IMG/VR virus record: IMGVR_UViG_3300042905_005203
Span: 1-34,679 of that record
DNA from: a virus
DNA: 34,679 bases
Reading direction: 5' to 3' (one strand)
Shown here piece by piece: positions 34,442 through 34,679 of this stretch. Position 1 is the first letter of the stretch, and every line of letters begins with the position of its first letter. Both the position numbers and the translations under genes were made by a program. Under the pieces are notes generated by a model that searched no databases, was not told the DNA's origin, and worked only from the letters and a program-made list of their open reading frames with translations.

Positions 34442-34651
34442 ATGAACATTCTTCGCATTGGCGGCGAGTTCGACGGCGGTAAGATTGTCGGAATCAATCG
34501 CCATGGCGTGCTCACCGTAAGAGGCGAGTACATGAGGTTTTACCCGCAGACATCGGTAGAGACGATGCTGTCTTGGAAGCAGCAGGGCCAAGACACGGTC
34601 AAGGGCGTCACAAAGTACCGCGGGGAGAAGCTTGCCGACCTCGCGGCCTAA
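34442..34651 (+). CDS. Small unknown protein, 69 aa
   Basis: Not recognised. ATG 34442 has AAGGA upstream. The product is a small beta-rich, charged protein (ILRIGGEFDGGKIVGINRHG, then LTVRGEYMRFYPQTSVE) with a basic C-terminus. No motif points to a function. It is the last complete gene in the window. Confidence 0.55.
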   Translation: MNILRIGGEFDGGKIVGINRHGVLTVRGEYMRFYPQTSVETMLSWKQQGQDTVKGVTKYRGEKLADLAA

Positions 34652-34668
34652 CAGGTTCCTTAACACGG

Positions 34669-34674
34669 AAAGGA
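34669..34674 (+). promoter_or_regulatory. SD for a gene starting beyond the window
   Basis: AAAGGA lies five bases before the right edge and downstream of the last stop. It resembles the AAGGA SD used at 34442, so the next gene most likely starts just past the window edge. Confidence 0.35.
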
Positions 34675-34679
34675 CTAAC

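Overview
The window is part of a tailed double-stranded DNA phage (Caudoviricetes), probably one with a large genome. The supporting evidence is a portal protein, a RuvC-like resolvase, at least four tail-fibre-type proteins (three carrying collagen-like Gly-X-Y stretches), a very large fibronectin-type tail protein, phage-type thymidine and thymidylate kinases, three glycosyltransferases and four tRNA genes. Every gene I can support lies on the + strand, with short gaps or small overlaps. Much of the coding sequence is of unknown function. The host cannot be named from the sequence. Many start codons lack a clear Shine-Dalgarno (SD) sequence, while others, especially after 31.7 kb, have good ones.

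Layout. 1-4.8 kb: the 3' end of a glycosyltransferase, then a tight run of unknown proteins around a RuvC-like nuclease. One of the unknowns is cysteine-rich. 4.8-9.4 kb: after an intergenic promoter/hairpin element come several unknown, probably structural, proteins, a strong rho-independent terminator at 6352-6387, a 304-aa unknown protein, a 52-aa micro-ORF and the portal protein, which has a zinc-ribbon-like insertion. 9.4-13.3 kb: a GT-B glycosyltransferase, an HD-domain phosphohydrolase, thymidylate kinase and small unknowns. 13.3-28.8 kb: the tail-fibre and receptor-binding locus. It holds two collagen-like fibres with paralogous N-termini, an Mtd_N-type fibre with Asp-box-like repeats, a third collagen-like fibre, a trypsin-like serine protease, a ~1395-aa protein with P-domain-like and FN3 domains, a putative lectin-like tail protein and a Cys-rich tail protein. 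28.8-31.6 kb: thymidine kinase, a small membrane protein, small unknowns and a GT4 glycosyltransferase. 31.6-34.7 kb: a second copy of the intergenic element, then small envelope-targeted proteins, small zinc-binding proteins and tRNAs for Lys(UUU), Leu(UAA), Val(UAC) and Ile(UAU).

How the genes fit together. Thymidine kinase and thymidylate kinase would together take thymidine through dTMP to dTDP. The fibre locus is modular: shared heads, collagen rods, carbohydrate-binding-like inserts and interchangeable tips. The embedded protease could process fibres or act on host surface material. The glycosyltransferases could decorate the virion or the host surface. All four tRNAs have U at position 34 and would read A-ending codons, consistent with a phage whose codon use is more A/T-ending than that of its host. 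The most unusual items are the serine protease inside the fibre locus, the matched intergenic elements at ~4.8 and ~31.65 kb, the tRNA-Leu(UAA) lacking a long variable arm, the terminator that contains a stop codon, and the Cys-rich proteins. All family calls come from reading motifs; no database search was run.
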